Notes: generated by a model from the sequence alone, not told the origin. Shown: positions 42,680-52,255, counted from the first letter of the stretch. The stretch is DNA of 53,098 nt from DAOMOD01 sp964526035 (GCA_964526035.1 CAZGKE010000004.1:1-53098), one strand, 5' to 3'. Made by a program: numbers and translations.

Positions 42680-44091
42680 GCGGCTTGCTCCGATGCGAGT
42701 TGGGCGGGATCGGTGAGGTGGCCGGCGACAGCGCAGGCGGCGGCGACCGCGGGGCTGGCCAGCACGGTGCGAGCACCCGGTCCCTGGCGCCCTTCGAAGT
42801 TGCGGTTCGAGGTGCTGACGCAGAGCTGGCCCGGGGCGACGATGTCGCCGTTCATGGCGATGCACATGGAACAGCCGGGTTCGCGCCACTCGGCGCCGGC
42901 GGCGCGGAACACGGCATCCAGTCCTTCGTCCTCGGCGGCGCGCTTGACGACATCGGAACCGGGGACCACCAGCATGCGCAAGCCCTGGGCGACACGGCGT
43001 CCGCGCAGAACGTCGGCCGCGGCGCGAAGGTCAGAGAGGCGGCCATTGGTGCAGCTGCCGATGAACACCACGTCGACCCGGTGGCCGCGCAGCGACTTGC
43101 CCGCACCGAAACCCATGTAGTCGAGCGCGCGGCGTGCGCGCAGGTCGTCGGTAGCGGGCAGCGCGTCGTCGAACGTCGCCACCTGGCCGGGGTGCGTGCC
43201 CCAGGTGATGGTCGGACGCACGCGCGTGGCGTCGATCACCACTTCGCGATCGAAGTGCGCACCGGAGTCGCTCGACAGCCCACGCCAGCGCTCGACAGCG
43301 ATGTCGAAGTCCGCCCCCTGCGGTACGCGCGGACGGTCGCGCAGCCATTCGAACGTGATCTCGTCCGGCGCGATCAGTCCGGCGCGCGCGCCCATTTCGA
43401 TGGCCATGTTGCAAAGGGTCATGCGACCGTCCATATCGAGCGCGCGGATGGTGTCGCCGCGGAACTCGATGACGTGACCGCTGCCGCCGTCGACGCCGAC
43501 CGCGCCGACGATGTGCAGCGTGAGATCCTTGGCGCTGACGCCCTCGGGCAGCCGCCCGCTGACCGTCACCGCCATCGCTTTCGGCTTGCGCTGCAGCAGG
43601 CACTGGGTGGCCAGCACGTGGCCGACCTCGCTGGTGCCGATGCCGAAGGCCAGCGCCCCGAAGGCGCCGTGGGTGGCGGTGTGCGAATCGCCGCAGACGA
43701 TGGTCATGCCCGGCTGCGTCGCGCCCTGTTCCGGTCCCACCACGTGCACGATGCCGCGTTGGCCCGAGCCGAAACCGAGCAGCTCGATGCCGAACTCGGC
43801 ACAGTTGCGTTCCAGCGCACCGGCCTGCTTTTCGCAGGCGGCATCGGCAAACGGCAGCGAGCCGTCGGCGCGTCGTGGCAAGGTCGGCGTCGCATGATCG
43901 AGCGTCGCCAGCGTCCGCTCCGGCCGTCGCACCGCCAGCCCCCGCGACTTCATCTCCGCAAACGCCTGCGGCGAGGTGACCTCGTGCACCAGGTGCAGGT
44001 CGATGTAGAGGACGGCAGGCGCGGCGCCGGTTTCTTCGCGGACCAGGTGGGCTTGCCAGAGTTTGTCGAGGAGTGTGGAGGTTCGAGTCAT
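42676..44091 (-). CDS. leuC: 3-isopropylmalate dehydratase, large subunit
   Basis: 4Fe-4S isomerase subunit that interconverts 2- and 3-isopropylmalate. 471 residues. TLLDKLWQAHLV start, IVCGDSHTATHGAFGALAFG split as CGDSHTATHGAFG, cluster cysteines in IGSCTNGR and the paired Cys of EPGCSMCIAMN, and STSNRNFEGRQG near the end are all present. Start ATG at 44091 is 4 nt from the nonamer repeat element. Coupled to leuD. Confidence 0.97.
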   Translation of the reverse strand: MTRTSTLLDKLWQAHLVREETGAAPAVLYIDLHLVHEVTSPQAFAEMKSRGLAVRRPERTLATLDHATPTLPRRADGSLPFADAACEKQAGALERNCAEFGIELLGFGSGQRGIVHVVGPEQGATQPGMTIVCGDSHTATHGAFGALAFGIGTSEVGHVLATQCLLQRKPKAMAVTVSGRLPEGVSAKDLTLHIVGAVGVDGGSGHVIEFRGDTIRALDMDGRMTLCNMAIEMGARAGLIAPDEITFEWLRDRPRVPQGADFDIAVERWRGLSSDSGAHFDREVVIDATRVRPTITWGTHPGQVATFDDALPATDDLRARRALDYMGFGAGKSLRGHRVDVVFIGSCTNGRLSDLRAAADVLRGRRVAQGLRMLVVPGSDVVKRAAEDEGLDAVFRAAGAEWREPGCSMCIAMNGDIVAPGQLCVSTSNRNFEGRQGPGARTVLASPAVAAACAVAGHLTDPAQLASEQAA

Positions 44092-44094
44092 TGG

Positions 44095-44226
44095 ATTTCA
44101 GTCCGCAAAGGACGCAAAGGGCGCAAAGGAAAGACAGGAATCATCGGTGGACGAACGAATGGAACATGGATCGAGACAACTGAGTCTCTTGCTCTCCTTT
44201 GCGATCTTTGCGTCCTTTGCGGACCC
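44095..44226. repeat. Inverted CGCAAAGGA nonamer arms between ilvE and leuC
   Basis: Left arm 44095-44136 has units cgcaaagga, cgcaaaggg, cgcaaagga after ttcagtc. Right arm 44197-44225 has tttgcgatc, tttgcgtcc, tttgcggac. Spacer about 60 nt. Sister of 41953-42098. Confidence 0.8.
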
Positions 44227-44257
44227 ACGCTGTTTGCGAATGCATTTCGATACCCCT

Positions 44258-45211
44258 TCACGCCACATCCGCAAGCGCGCTGGCGCTGGCCGGTACTCGG
44301 TGCAACCACCCCCAGCGATCCTCCGTGCTGCCGTCGAACAGCCCGAAGAAACGCTGCTGCAGGGTGGCGGTGATGGGGCCGCGGGAGCCGTTGCCTACGA
44401 TCAGGCCGTCGACCGAGCGCACCGGGGTGATTTCGGCGGCGGTTCCGGTGAGGAAGACTTCGTCGGCGGCGTAGAGAAACTCGCGCGGCAGCGGCTGCTC
44501 GACGATGCGGTGACCGAGATCGGCGGCGAGCTGGAACACGCTGTCGCGGGTGATGCCAACGAGGATCGAGGCGGCGGCGGGCGGCGTGTAGAGCACCCCC
44601 TTGCGCACCACGAACAGGTTCTCGCCGCTGCCTTCGCTGAGCAGTCCGTCGGCGCCGAGTGCGAGTCCTTCGCCGTAGCCGTGGCGCTTGGCCTCCTCGG
44701 CGATGAGCTGGCTGTTGAGGTACTGGCCGCCGGCCTTGGCGCCGGCGGGAAAGGTATTGGGCGCGGCGCGGTTCCAGCTCGACACGCAGGCGTCGATGCC
44801 GTGCTGCAGGCCGTCCTCGCCGAGATAGGCGCCCCACGGCGTGGCGATGATGGCGACGTGCACGGGCGAGTCCTTGGGCGCAGCGAGTCCGAAACCGCAG
44901 GCGCCGCGCAGGGCGATCGGGCGCAGGTAGGCGGCCTCCAGGTGGTTGGCGCGGATCACTTCATCGCAGGCGCTGGTTAGCGCACGCGCCGAAAACGGTA
45001 TCGGCAGACGATAGATCGATGCCGAATAGAACAGACGCTCGATGTGATCGCTGAGCCGGAATATCGCCGGTCCGTCAGGCGTGGCGTAGCAGCGGATGCC
45101 CTCGAACACCGACGAGCCGTAGTGGATGGCATGGGCGCTGATGTGGATGTTGGCGTCCTGCCAGCGACACAGGCGGCCGTCGAGCCAGATGAATTCGGGG
45201 TGCTGGGGCAT
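44258..45211 (-). CDS. ilvE: Branched-chain amino acid aminotransferase
   Basis: Fold-type IV PLP transaminase making the final step of Leu, Ile and Val synthesis. 317 residues. HAIHYGSSVFEGIRCY, YLRPIALRGACGFGL, the PLP lysine in PAGAKAGGQYLNSQL, EGSGENLFVV and FLTGTAAEITPV are the family blocks. In line with the rest of the ilv-leu cluster, 26 bp after the leuA stop. Its stop is about 30 bp before the nonamer repeat element. Confidence 0.95.
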   Translation of the reverse strand: MPQHPEFIWLDGRLCRWQDANIHISAHAIHYGSSVFEGIRCYATPDGPAIFRLSDHIERLFYSASIYRLPIPFSARALTSACDEVIRANHLEAAYLRPIALRGACGFGLAAPKDSPVHVAIIATPWGAYLGEDGLQHGIDACVSSWNRAAPNTFPAGAKAGGQYLNSQLIAEEAKRHGYGEGLALGADGLLSEGSGENLFVVRKGVLYTPPAAASILVGITRDSVFQLAADLGHRIVEQPLPREFLYAADEVFLTGTAAEITPVRSVDGLIVGNGSRGPITATLQQRFFGLFDGSTEDRWGWLHRVPASASALADVA

Positions 45212-45237
45212 GCGTGTGTATTCTCTTTTCGGAATGT

Positions 45238-46655
45238 TCAGGCGGCGGCGTGCGCCGGGACGGCTTCGGCGCAGGCAGCGCGTCGTCGTTCGATGCGGTT
45301 GATCACCTCGATCAGCGCCAGGGCGCTGGCCTCGATGATGTCGGTGGAGACGGCGCGGCCGCGGTATTCGCGACCGTCGACCTCGACCTCGACGCGCGCC
45401 TCGCCCTGCGCGTCCTCGCCGGTGGTGAGCGAGCGCACGCGGTATTGGCGCAGGGTGACCGGGGTGCCACTGGCGCGTTCNNNNNNNNNNNNNNNNNNNN
45501 NNNNNNNNNNNNNNNNNNNNNNNNNNNNNNNNNNNNNNNNNNNNNNNNNNNNNNNNNNNNNNNNNNNNNNNNNNNNNNNNCGGCGAACACCTGGTTCAGC
45601 GCGGCCTCTTCGAGCACGAAGCCGAGCTGGGTCAGGCGTTCGGCCAGCGCAGCGCGACCGCTGTGCTTGCCCAGCACCAGCTGCGAGCGCTCCACGCCGA
45701 CATCCTCGGGACGCATGATTTCGTAGGTCTCGCGGTGGCGCAGCATGCCGTGCTGGTGGATACCGCTCTCGTGGGCGAAGGCGTTATCGCCGACGATCGC
45801 CTTGTGGCGCGCCACCGGATTGCCGGTGATGGCGACCAGCTGGCGCGAGGTCGGGGCGAGGCGCTCGGAGCGGATGCGCGTGGCCAGCCCGAAATGCGCG
45901 GCGCGCGTGCGCAGCGCCATGACGATCTCTTCCAGCGCGGCGTTGCCGGCGCGTTCGCCGATACCGTTGATGGTGCATTCGACCTGACGCGCGCCGTTGG
46001 CGACCGCAGCCAGGCTGTTGGCCACGGCGAGGCCAAGATCGTCATGGCAGTGGCTGGAAAGCACCGCGCGCTCGACGCCGCGCACGTGCTCGCGCAGGTA
46101 CGCGAACAGGGCTCCGTACTCCTCGGGTACCGCGTAGCCCACCGTGTCGGGGACGTTGAGGGTGCTGGCGCCTGCCGCGATGGCGGCGCTGAACGCCTCG
46201 GAGAGGAAGGCGCGATCGGAGCGACTGGCGTCCTCTGCAGAGAATTCGACGTCGGCGCAGTGCGAACGCGCCAGCGCCACGCCCGCGGCGATGGCGTCGA
46301 GGACTTGCGCGCGACTCATGCGCAGCTTGTGCTGCATGTGGATGTCGCTGGTGGCGATGAAGACGTGGATGCGCGGCGCTTCGGCATCCTCCAGCGCGGC
46401 GGCCGCGCGCTCGATATCGCTGGCCTGGCAGCGAGCGAGTGCCGCCACGCCGGCACCACGCACTTCGCGGGCAATGGCTGCCACCGATGCGAAATCGTCG
46501 GGACTCGCCGCCGGGAAGCCGGCCTCGATCACGTCGACTCCAAGTTCGGAGAGGCTGTGCGCGAGCACGCGCTTCTGCGCTGCGGTCATCGAGCAGCCCG
46601 GCGATTGTTCGCCATCGCGCAGCGTGGTGTCGAAGATGCGCACGTGGTCGGTCAT
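45238..46655 (-). CDS. leuA: 2-isopropylmalate synthase, interrupted by a scaffold gap
   Basis: First step of leucine synthesis: condenses 2-oxoisovalerate and acetyl-CoA. The N-terminal part (46655 to 45581, 358 codons) shows VRIFDTTLRDGEQSPGCSM, the metal-binding SSHCHDDLGLAVANSLAA and CTINGIGERAGNAALEE. The C-terminal part (45480 to 45238, 80 codons and stop) has TTGEDAQGEARVEVEVDGRE and STDIIEASALALIEVINRI, the end of the leucine-sensing domain of long LeuA. The two halves are in different frames if the 100 N are taken as real; the missing DNA must be 2 modulo 3 long. Comparison with other long LeuA proteins suggests about 80 residues, roughly 240-255 bp, are absent. It should be treated as one gene, not as broken. 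Confidence 0.93.
45481..45580. other. Scaffold gap (100 N) inside leuA, real missing sequence
   Basis: Unlike the other two gaps, the flanks are not duplicated, and conserved LeuA residues are missing. The gap length is nominal. Confidence 0.85.
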
Positions 46656-46687
46656 GGCGCGCGAGCCCCTGCAGCATGCGATGGCGT

Positions 46688-46760
46688 GGCCCGGATGCAG
46701 CCGAAGGTGGAATCCGGGGAGAGCGTGTCCCGGATTCCGCTGCGCTTCATCCAGGCTACG
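46688..46760. repeat. Inverted CCCGGATGCAGC / GAATCCGGG repeat
   Basis: cccggatgcagc and ggaatccgggg face tcccggattccgctgcgctt and catccaggctac; the words recur in both directions. Lies between leuA and ilvM. Similar GTAGCCTGGATG...GAATCCGGGA palindromes are widespread in proteobacterial spacers. Confidence 0.55.
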
Positions 46761-46773
46761 GGGGTAGGCTGCC

Positions 46774-47067
46774 TCACGCCGGCGCCATCCCGGGGACGCC
46801 GAAGGTCTGCTGGATGCACTCGCTGGTGTAGCCGTCGCGCTCGCTGACCAGCCACGCCTCGCGCACGTCGTAGAGGCGATTGAGCTGGCGCACCAGCACT
46901 TCAACCGGGCGCGCGTCGGCATCGATGTGCATGCTGAGTTCGACGCCGTCGCTCACGCTGCGCGTGTGCACCTCGTTCAGCGCAAAGCCGCGACGCTCGA
47001 TGGTGCCCAGCACGCGCAGCAGGGCGCCTTCGCTGGGACGCATGCGGATGGTCAGTTCAGACGCCAT
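46774..47067 (-). CDS. ilvM: Acetolactate synthase small subunit (ACT domain)
   Basis: 97 residues, one ACT domain (ELTIRMRPSEGALLRVLGTI, RRGFALNEVHTRSV, LSMHIDADARPVEVLVRQLN), so of the short IlvM type rather than the two-domain IlvN. It binds the large subunit and confers activation and feedback control. The start lies 11 bp inside the ilvG 3' end, so the two are translationally coupled. Confidence 0.9.
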   Translation of the reverse strand: MASELTIRMRPSEGALLRVLGTIERRGFALNEVHTRSVSDGVELSMHIDADARPVEVLVRQLNRLYDVREAWLVSERDGYTSECIQQTFGVPGMAPA

Positions 47068-48769
47068 GGGGGTTCTCCTCGATCAGCTGGTGGTTGGAAC
47101 AGTTGGGCGGAACCAGCGGCCAGACGTTGGCCTGCCGGTCGATACGCGCGTGAAGCAGGAAGGGTCCCGGCGCGGCGAGCATGGCCTTGAGGCCGTCCTC
47201 GACCTGGTCGCGGCGCTCGATGCTCATGGCCTGGAAACCGAACACGCGGGCCAGTGCGGCGAAGTCGGGGTTGTCTGCGAGGTCGATCTCGCTGTAGCGC
47301 TCGGCGAAGAACAGCTCCTGCCACTGGCGCACCATGCCGAGCGCGGCGTTGTCGATCAGCAGGATCTTCACTGCCGCGCCATAGCGGCGTGCGGTGGCGA
47401 GTTCCTGGATGTTCATCATGATCGAGCCGTCGCCGGAGACGCACACCACTGGCGTGTCCGGGCAGGCCAGCTTGACGCCGATGGCGGCGGGCAGTCCGAA
47501 GCCCATGGTGCCCAAGCCCCCGCTGGTGAGATGGCGGTTGATGCGGCGGTGGATGCAGTGCTGCGCGACCCACATCTGGTGCTGGCCGACGTCGCAGGCG
47601 ATCACCGTCTCGGCCGATGCCAGCTCGCTCAGGCGGCGCAGCATGGCCGGTGCGTAGACGCCTTCGCCGGGTGCGTCGTAGCGCGGCTGCGACGCCTCGC
47701 GCAGCTGGCGGCAGCGGCTGCGCCACAGGTCGATCGCCGGTTTCACCGCAAGCTCTGGGAGGATCGCCTTGAAGTCACCGATCAGGTGCACGTTGGCGTA
47801 GCGCAGCTTCGACACCTCGCTGGGGTCGGCGTCGATATGGATGACGCGCGCGCCCGGCGCGAAGCCGTCGAGCTTGCCGGTGGCGCGGTCGTCGAAGCGC
47901 GCGCCGATGCAGATCAGCAGGTCGGCTTCCTGCACCGCCAGGTTGGCGGCGCGCGTGCCGTGCATGCCGAGCATGCCGAGGAAGTCGGGATGGTTGGTTG
48001 GAATGCCACCGAGGCCCTTGAGCGTGCTCACCGTCGGGATGCCCGTGGCGTCCACCAGTGAACGCAGCGCGCCTTCGGCCTGCGCCAGTCCGACGCCGTA
48101 GCCGGTGTACAGCACCGGGCGCGCGCTGCCGGCGATCAGGGCGCGCGCACGCTCCAGCGCAGAGCGTTCGGCTTTCGGTGCTTCGGCATCGATGGATGGC
48201 GCGCAGAGCGGCCGCGCGACCGGGGTGTTGGCGACGTCCTTCGGCAGGTCGATCAGCACTGGTCCGGGTCGGCCGCTGCGGGCGATGCGGAAGGCTTCGT
48301 GGACGATGCCGGACAGAGCCTCGGCGTCGCGCACCAGGAAGCTGTGCTTCACGATCGGCAGCGTGATGCCGTAGGTGTCCACCTCCTGGAAGGCGTCGGT
48401 GCCCATCAGGCTGGTCGCCACCTGGCCGGTGATGATCACCATCGGCACCGAGTCGAGGTAGGCATCGGCGATGCCTGTGACCAGGTTGGTGGCGCCGGGA
48501 CCGCTGGTGGCCATGCACACGCCGACGCGGCCGGTGTGGCGCGCGTAGCCGTTCGCCGCCAGCGCCGCACCCTGCTCGTGGCGCACCAGGATGTGGCGGA
48601 TGTGCGAGTCCACCAGGGCGTCGTACACCGGCATGATGGCGCCGCCCGGATAGCCAAAGATCAGATCGACGCCCTCGGCTTCGAGCGCCAGCATCAGCGC
48701 GTCCGCCGCGCGGATCGTGACGGGCGCGGCGACAGGCAGTGGCGCGGTGCGGGCGGCGGCGGAAGTCAT
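47057..48769 (-). CDS. ilvG: Acetolactate synthase large subunit
   Basis: ThDP- and FAD-dependent synthase that makes acetolactate or acetohydroxybutyrate, first common step of Val/Leu/Ile synthesis. 570 residues. LIFGYPGGAIMPVYDAL and the catalytic Glu in VRHEQGAALAANGYAR open it; ATSGPGATNLVTGIADA, GQVATSLMGTDAFQE, and the ThDP/Mg motif GDGSIMMNIQELATA with NAALGMV follow. The ATG at 48769 is preferred over a longer frame that reads through a GTAG repeat. Followed by ilvM with an overlap. Confidence 0.96.
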   Translation of the reverse strand: MTSAAARTAPLPVAAPVTIRAADALMLALEAEGVDLIFGYPGGAIMPVYDALVDSHIRHILVRHEQGAALAANGYARHTGRVGVCMATSGPGATNLVTGIADAYLDSVPMVIITGQVATSLMGTDAFQEVDTYGITLPIVKHSFLVRDAEALSGIVHEAFRIARSGRPGPVLIDLPKDVANTPVARPLCAPSIDAEAPKAERSALERARALIAGSARPVLYTGYGVGLAQAEGALRSLVDATGIPTVSTLKGLGGIPTNHPDFLGMLGMHGTRAANLAVQEADLLICIGARFDDRATGKLDGFAPGARVIHIDADPSEVSKLRYANVHLIGDFKAILPELAVKPAIDLWRSRCRQLREASQPRYDAPGEGVYAPAMLRRLSELASAETVIACDVGQHQMWVAQHCIHRRINRHLTSGGLGTMGFGLPAAIGVKLACPDTPVVCVSGDGSIMMNIQELATARRYGAAVKILLIDNAALGMVRQWQELFFAERYSEIDLADNPDFAALARVFGFQAMSIERRDQVEDGLKAMLAAPGPFLLHARIDRQANVWPLVPPNCSNHQLIEENPHGV

Positions 48770-48782
48770 GCGCGGACACTCC

Positions 48783-48854
48783 GTAGGGCGGCATCTCCAT
48801 GCCGCCGTTCGTGGGCTTGCAGCTGTCGATGTCGGCACGGGGGTGCCGACCTAC
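48783..48854. repeat. Inverted pair of GTAG-headed REP palindromes
   Basis: Left unit gtagggcggcatctccatgc plus cgcc (48783-48806); right unit gtcggcacgggggtgccgac plus ctac (48831-48854). The head GTAG and the tail CTAC face outwards. Between ilvC and ilvG. Confidence 0.75.
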
Positions 48855-48870
48855 GGATTGCGGACACGGC

Positions 48871-49898
<1,028 letters not shown>

Positions 49899-49902
<4 letters not shown>

Positions 49903-51683
49903 GCGGGTTCTCCAGGGCTGTCGATGGGGCTTGGGTCTTCGGTAGGAGCGGCGAAAGCCGCGATAGACGGTTCGAGGTCCTGTTCGGCGGCGCGCGCACC
50001 GTGGCCGGCCGGAATCCCTGCAGCCGCTCGAAATACCGGAAAAGCGGTGCAGGCGCCGGTCGAGGCGGAGCTGACCGTCGCCGCATACTTGGCCAGCGCC
50101 CCGCTCGCCGGCGGCGGCTCGGCCGGCTTCCAGTCGGGCGCGCGGCTGTCGATGTCTGCGGTTGTCGAGATCGTCCGCGTCTCGACATCGATCACGACGG
50201 GATCGCCATCGCGCAGCCGCGCCAGTGGTCCACCCAGCGCGGCTTCAGGACAGATGTGCCCGACCATGAAGCCGTGGGTGGCGCCGGAAAAGCGACCGTC
50301 GGTGATCAGCGCGACCTCGTTGCCGAGACCCTGGCCGACCAGGGCGGCGGTGACGGCCAGCATCTCGCGCATGCCGGGACCGCCGACCGGGCCTTCACCG
50401 CGGATCACCACCACGTCGCCGGCGCGGATCGCGCGCGCCTGCACTGCGGCGAACGCCGCTTCCTCGCAGTCGAACACGCGCGCGGTTCCCGAAAAGCGCA
50501 GACGCTCGTGACCAGCCAGCTTCACCACACAGCCTTCCGGCGCAAGATTGCCGTAGAGCACGCCAAACCCGCCGCGACTCTTCAGCGGCGCCGCGCAGTC
50601 GAGGATCACCTTCTGGCCCGCGGTTTCGTTGGCCAGTCCGATCTCCTCGAACAGCGATCGGCCGCTCACCGTCGGCGCATCGGCAAGATGCCCGCCGGCG
50701 CTCAGGCGTGCGCCGAGAAGCCGCGAGCCGCCGGCCAGATGCATGTCCGGTGCCATGTAGCGGCCGCCGGGCTTCAGGTCGGCGATGACCGGCGTGGACC
50801 GGCTGACTTCGTCGAACAGATCGAGCGACGTGTCGATGCCTGCCTCGCGCCCGATGGCGATCAGGTGCAGCAGGGCGTTGGTGGAGCCGGCGGTGGCGCT
50901 GACTGCGACCGCGGCGTTCCTGATCGAGGCGGGCGTCACGTAGCGGCGCGCGCTGATGTCGTCGGCGAGCAGCGCCATCACCCGCCGGCCGCACTCGAAG
51001 GCGGCCTGCGCCTTGGCTGGATCCGGCGCCGGGATATCGTTGCCCGCCATCGGTGCCAATCCCAGGAACGCGGTGGCCAGCGCCATGGTGTTGGCGGTGA
51101 ACTGGCCGCCGCAGGCCCCGGCCCCGGGGCAGGCTTCGCGCTCGATGGTGTCGAGCTCAGCGTCGTCGATGCGTCCGGCGGCGTGCGCGCCGACCGCCTC
51201 GAACACGTCCTGGATGGTGATGTTCTTCTCGCAGTGGCGCCCCGGCAGGATGCTGCCGCCGTAGAGCATCAGCCCCGGCAGGTCGAGGCGCGCCAGCGCC
51301 ATGGCCGCGGCGGGGATGGTCTTGTCGCAGCCGCACAGGACGACCAGGCCGTCGAGGCAATGGCCGGACACCGCCAGCTCGATTGAATCGGCGATCACCT
51401 CCCGCGACACCAGCGAGGCGCGCATGCCGGGCGTGCCCATGGCAATGCCGTCGGTCACGGCGATGGTGTTGAACTCGACTGCGGTACCGCCTGCGTCCTC
51501 GATGCCGCGGCGAACGTGCTGCGCGAGATCGCGCAGGTTGAGATTGCACGGCGACACGTCCGACCACGAATGCACCACCGCGATCATTGGCCGCTTCAGC
51601 GCCGCATCGTCGAGCCCGGTGGCGCGCAGCATGGCGCGGGCGGGGGCTCGATCGAAGCCTGATTTGATGCGGTCGCTTTTCAC
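49899..51683 (-). CDS. ilvD: Dihydroxy-acid dehydratase with a repeat-derived tail
   Basis: Fe-S dehydratase, third step of Val and Ile synthesis. 594 residues. Cluster-binding Cys in DGLVVLCGCDKTIPA and GACPGAGACGGQFTAN-like PGAGACGGQFTANTMA; NLAPEGCVVK and TDGRFSGATHGFMVGHICPE are diagnostic. The GTG at 51683 follows ggagatgaa and begins KSDRIKSGFDRAPARAML; the longer frame reads through the attenuator and is rejected. The protein usually ends near KYAATVSSAS; here about 45 more residues follow, including AAFAAPTE encoded by a GTAG palindrome (49942-49962). First structural gene of the ten-gene cluster; its stop overlaps ilvC. Confidence 0.95.
49942..49962. repeat. GTAG-headed REP palindrome inside the 3' end of ilvD
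   Basis: gtaggagcggcgaaagccgc is the GTAG palindrome head and stem; read on the minus strand it is in frame and encodes AAFAAPT within the extra C-terminal tail of IlvD. Confidence 0.75.
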
Positions 51684-51727
51684 TTCATCTCCGTCGCAGG
51701 TGGCGACGGCCCGGATTTGCGAACCCC

Positions 51728-51768
51728 GAAAACGAAAAACCCCGCGCTGGTTGCCCGGCGCGGGGTTT
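51728..51768 (-). terminator. Attenuator terminator of the ilv-leu cluster
   Basis: Read on the minus strand: stem aaaccccgcgc/gcgcggggttt (11 bp), loop about ten bases, then a T-rich tail (ttcgtttt). It lies between the leader peptide stop (51800) and the ilvD start (51683). A competing antiterminator can form between ggtgcggg (51812-51819) and cccgcgcc of its 5' arm (about 51757-51764), with one G-U pair. Confidence 0.85.
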
Positions 51769-51799
51769 GTGGTTTCCTGTGGGTTCGTTGTTTCCGGAC

Positions 51800-51925
51800 C
51801 TAGGTCGCCATCCCGCACCTTGAGCGGCTAATAAGTACGAGTACGAGAATAAGGCCGGACGCCAGCGCGCCGACGAGCGGAAGCTCGGCGATGGAGTGCT
51901 GCGCGTTGGCGGGGGCATTGAACAT
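51800..51925 (-). CDS. ilv leader peptide (attenuation), 41 residues
   Basis: Starts ATG at 51925 and reads MFNAPANAQHSIAELPLVGA, then LASG, LILVLVLI, SRSRCGMAT and TAG. Eight successive codons for the three branched-chain amino acids (ctt att ctc gta ctc gta ctt att) use forms that are not the common ctg/gtg/atc of neighbouring genes; 13 of 41 residues are Leu, Ile or Val. The run is followed by a competing antiterminator segment and a strong terminator. Stalling at these codons when charged Leu, Ile or Val tRNA is short should prevent termination and switch on ilvD onward. There is no Shine-Dalgarno; the start codon lies 9 nt after a -10-like hexamer, so the mRNA may begin at or near the AUG. 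Upstream in-frame GTG/TTG codons exist but would lie in the promoter. Confidence 0.85.
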   Translation of the reverse strand: MFNAPANAQHSIAELPLVGALASGLILVLVLISRSRCGMAT

Positions 51926-51934
51926 GGGGCCGAT

Positions 51935-51962
51935 GCTGTACTGCAACACGAGCGCTTGTCAA
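51935..51962 (-). promoter_or_regulatory. Predicted promoter of the ilv leader
   Basis: On the minus strand: perfect -35 TTGACA (51962-51957), 16-nt spacer, -10-like TACAGC (51940-51935). Nine nt separate the -10 from the leader ATG. Confidence 0.6.
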
Positions 51963-51967
51963 CCCCC

Positions 51968-51995
51968 TGCCGGAATGTCTGGCGACATTCCGGCA
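51968..51995. promoter_or_regulatory. Perfect 12-bp inverted repeat just upstream of the ilv promoter
   Basis: tgccggaatgtc, four-base loop tggc, gacattccggca. Lies 5 bp upstream of the -35 box of the leader promoter. Could be a regulator site or a bidirectional hairpin; no T-tract follows. Confidence 0.6.
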
Positions 51996-52088
51996 TGTTC
52001 AGGAGCGAAATGGAGATGCCGGATCGTCGCGCGGCACCTTATGGCGTGGCGTGCTGGAGGGGAGGAAGCCTCATGTCGAGCGGGCTTC

Positions 52089-52123
52089 CTCCCCTCTCCT
52101 GACGGGAGCGGGGTTGGAGTGAG
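52089..52123. repeat. CTCCCCTCTCC..GGGAGCGGGG repeat
   Basis: ctcccctctcctgacgggag then cggggttggagtgag: the same repeat type that is embedded in the E2 gene at 17365-17400. The gene-free stretch 51926-52322 holds the ilv promoter, the 12-bp inverted repeat, this repeat and the next gene's promoter. Confidence 0.6.
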
Positions 52124-52255
52124 AATCTGGCCGGAGCACGGGGCGACAGGCCTGCCACAGCCTTCGTGGCTGCGCCCCGTGATCGGTGAAGCGCATTCAC
52201 GCGTACGGTGCCGAGCGATGTGCTGCATTGCGCCACCCACGCGACCGGTCCCACC

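Noticed and set aside
40733..43120. 795-codon plus-strand frame through leuB and leuD
   Set aside because: Runs across two well-conserved genes and two repeats on the opposite strand; His/Gln-rich antisense product.
41953..44226. CRISPR array
   Set aside because: Units are 9 nt without unique spacers, and the two arms are inverted; no cas genes are in the window.
51684..51818. Longer N-terminus of IlvD starting at 51818
   Set aside because: It would be translated through the attenuator terminator; the family start KSDRIKSGFDRAP with a ribosome site is at 51683.
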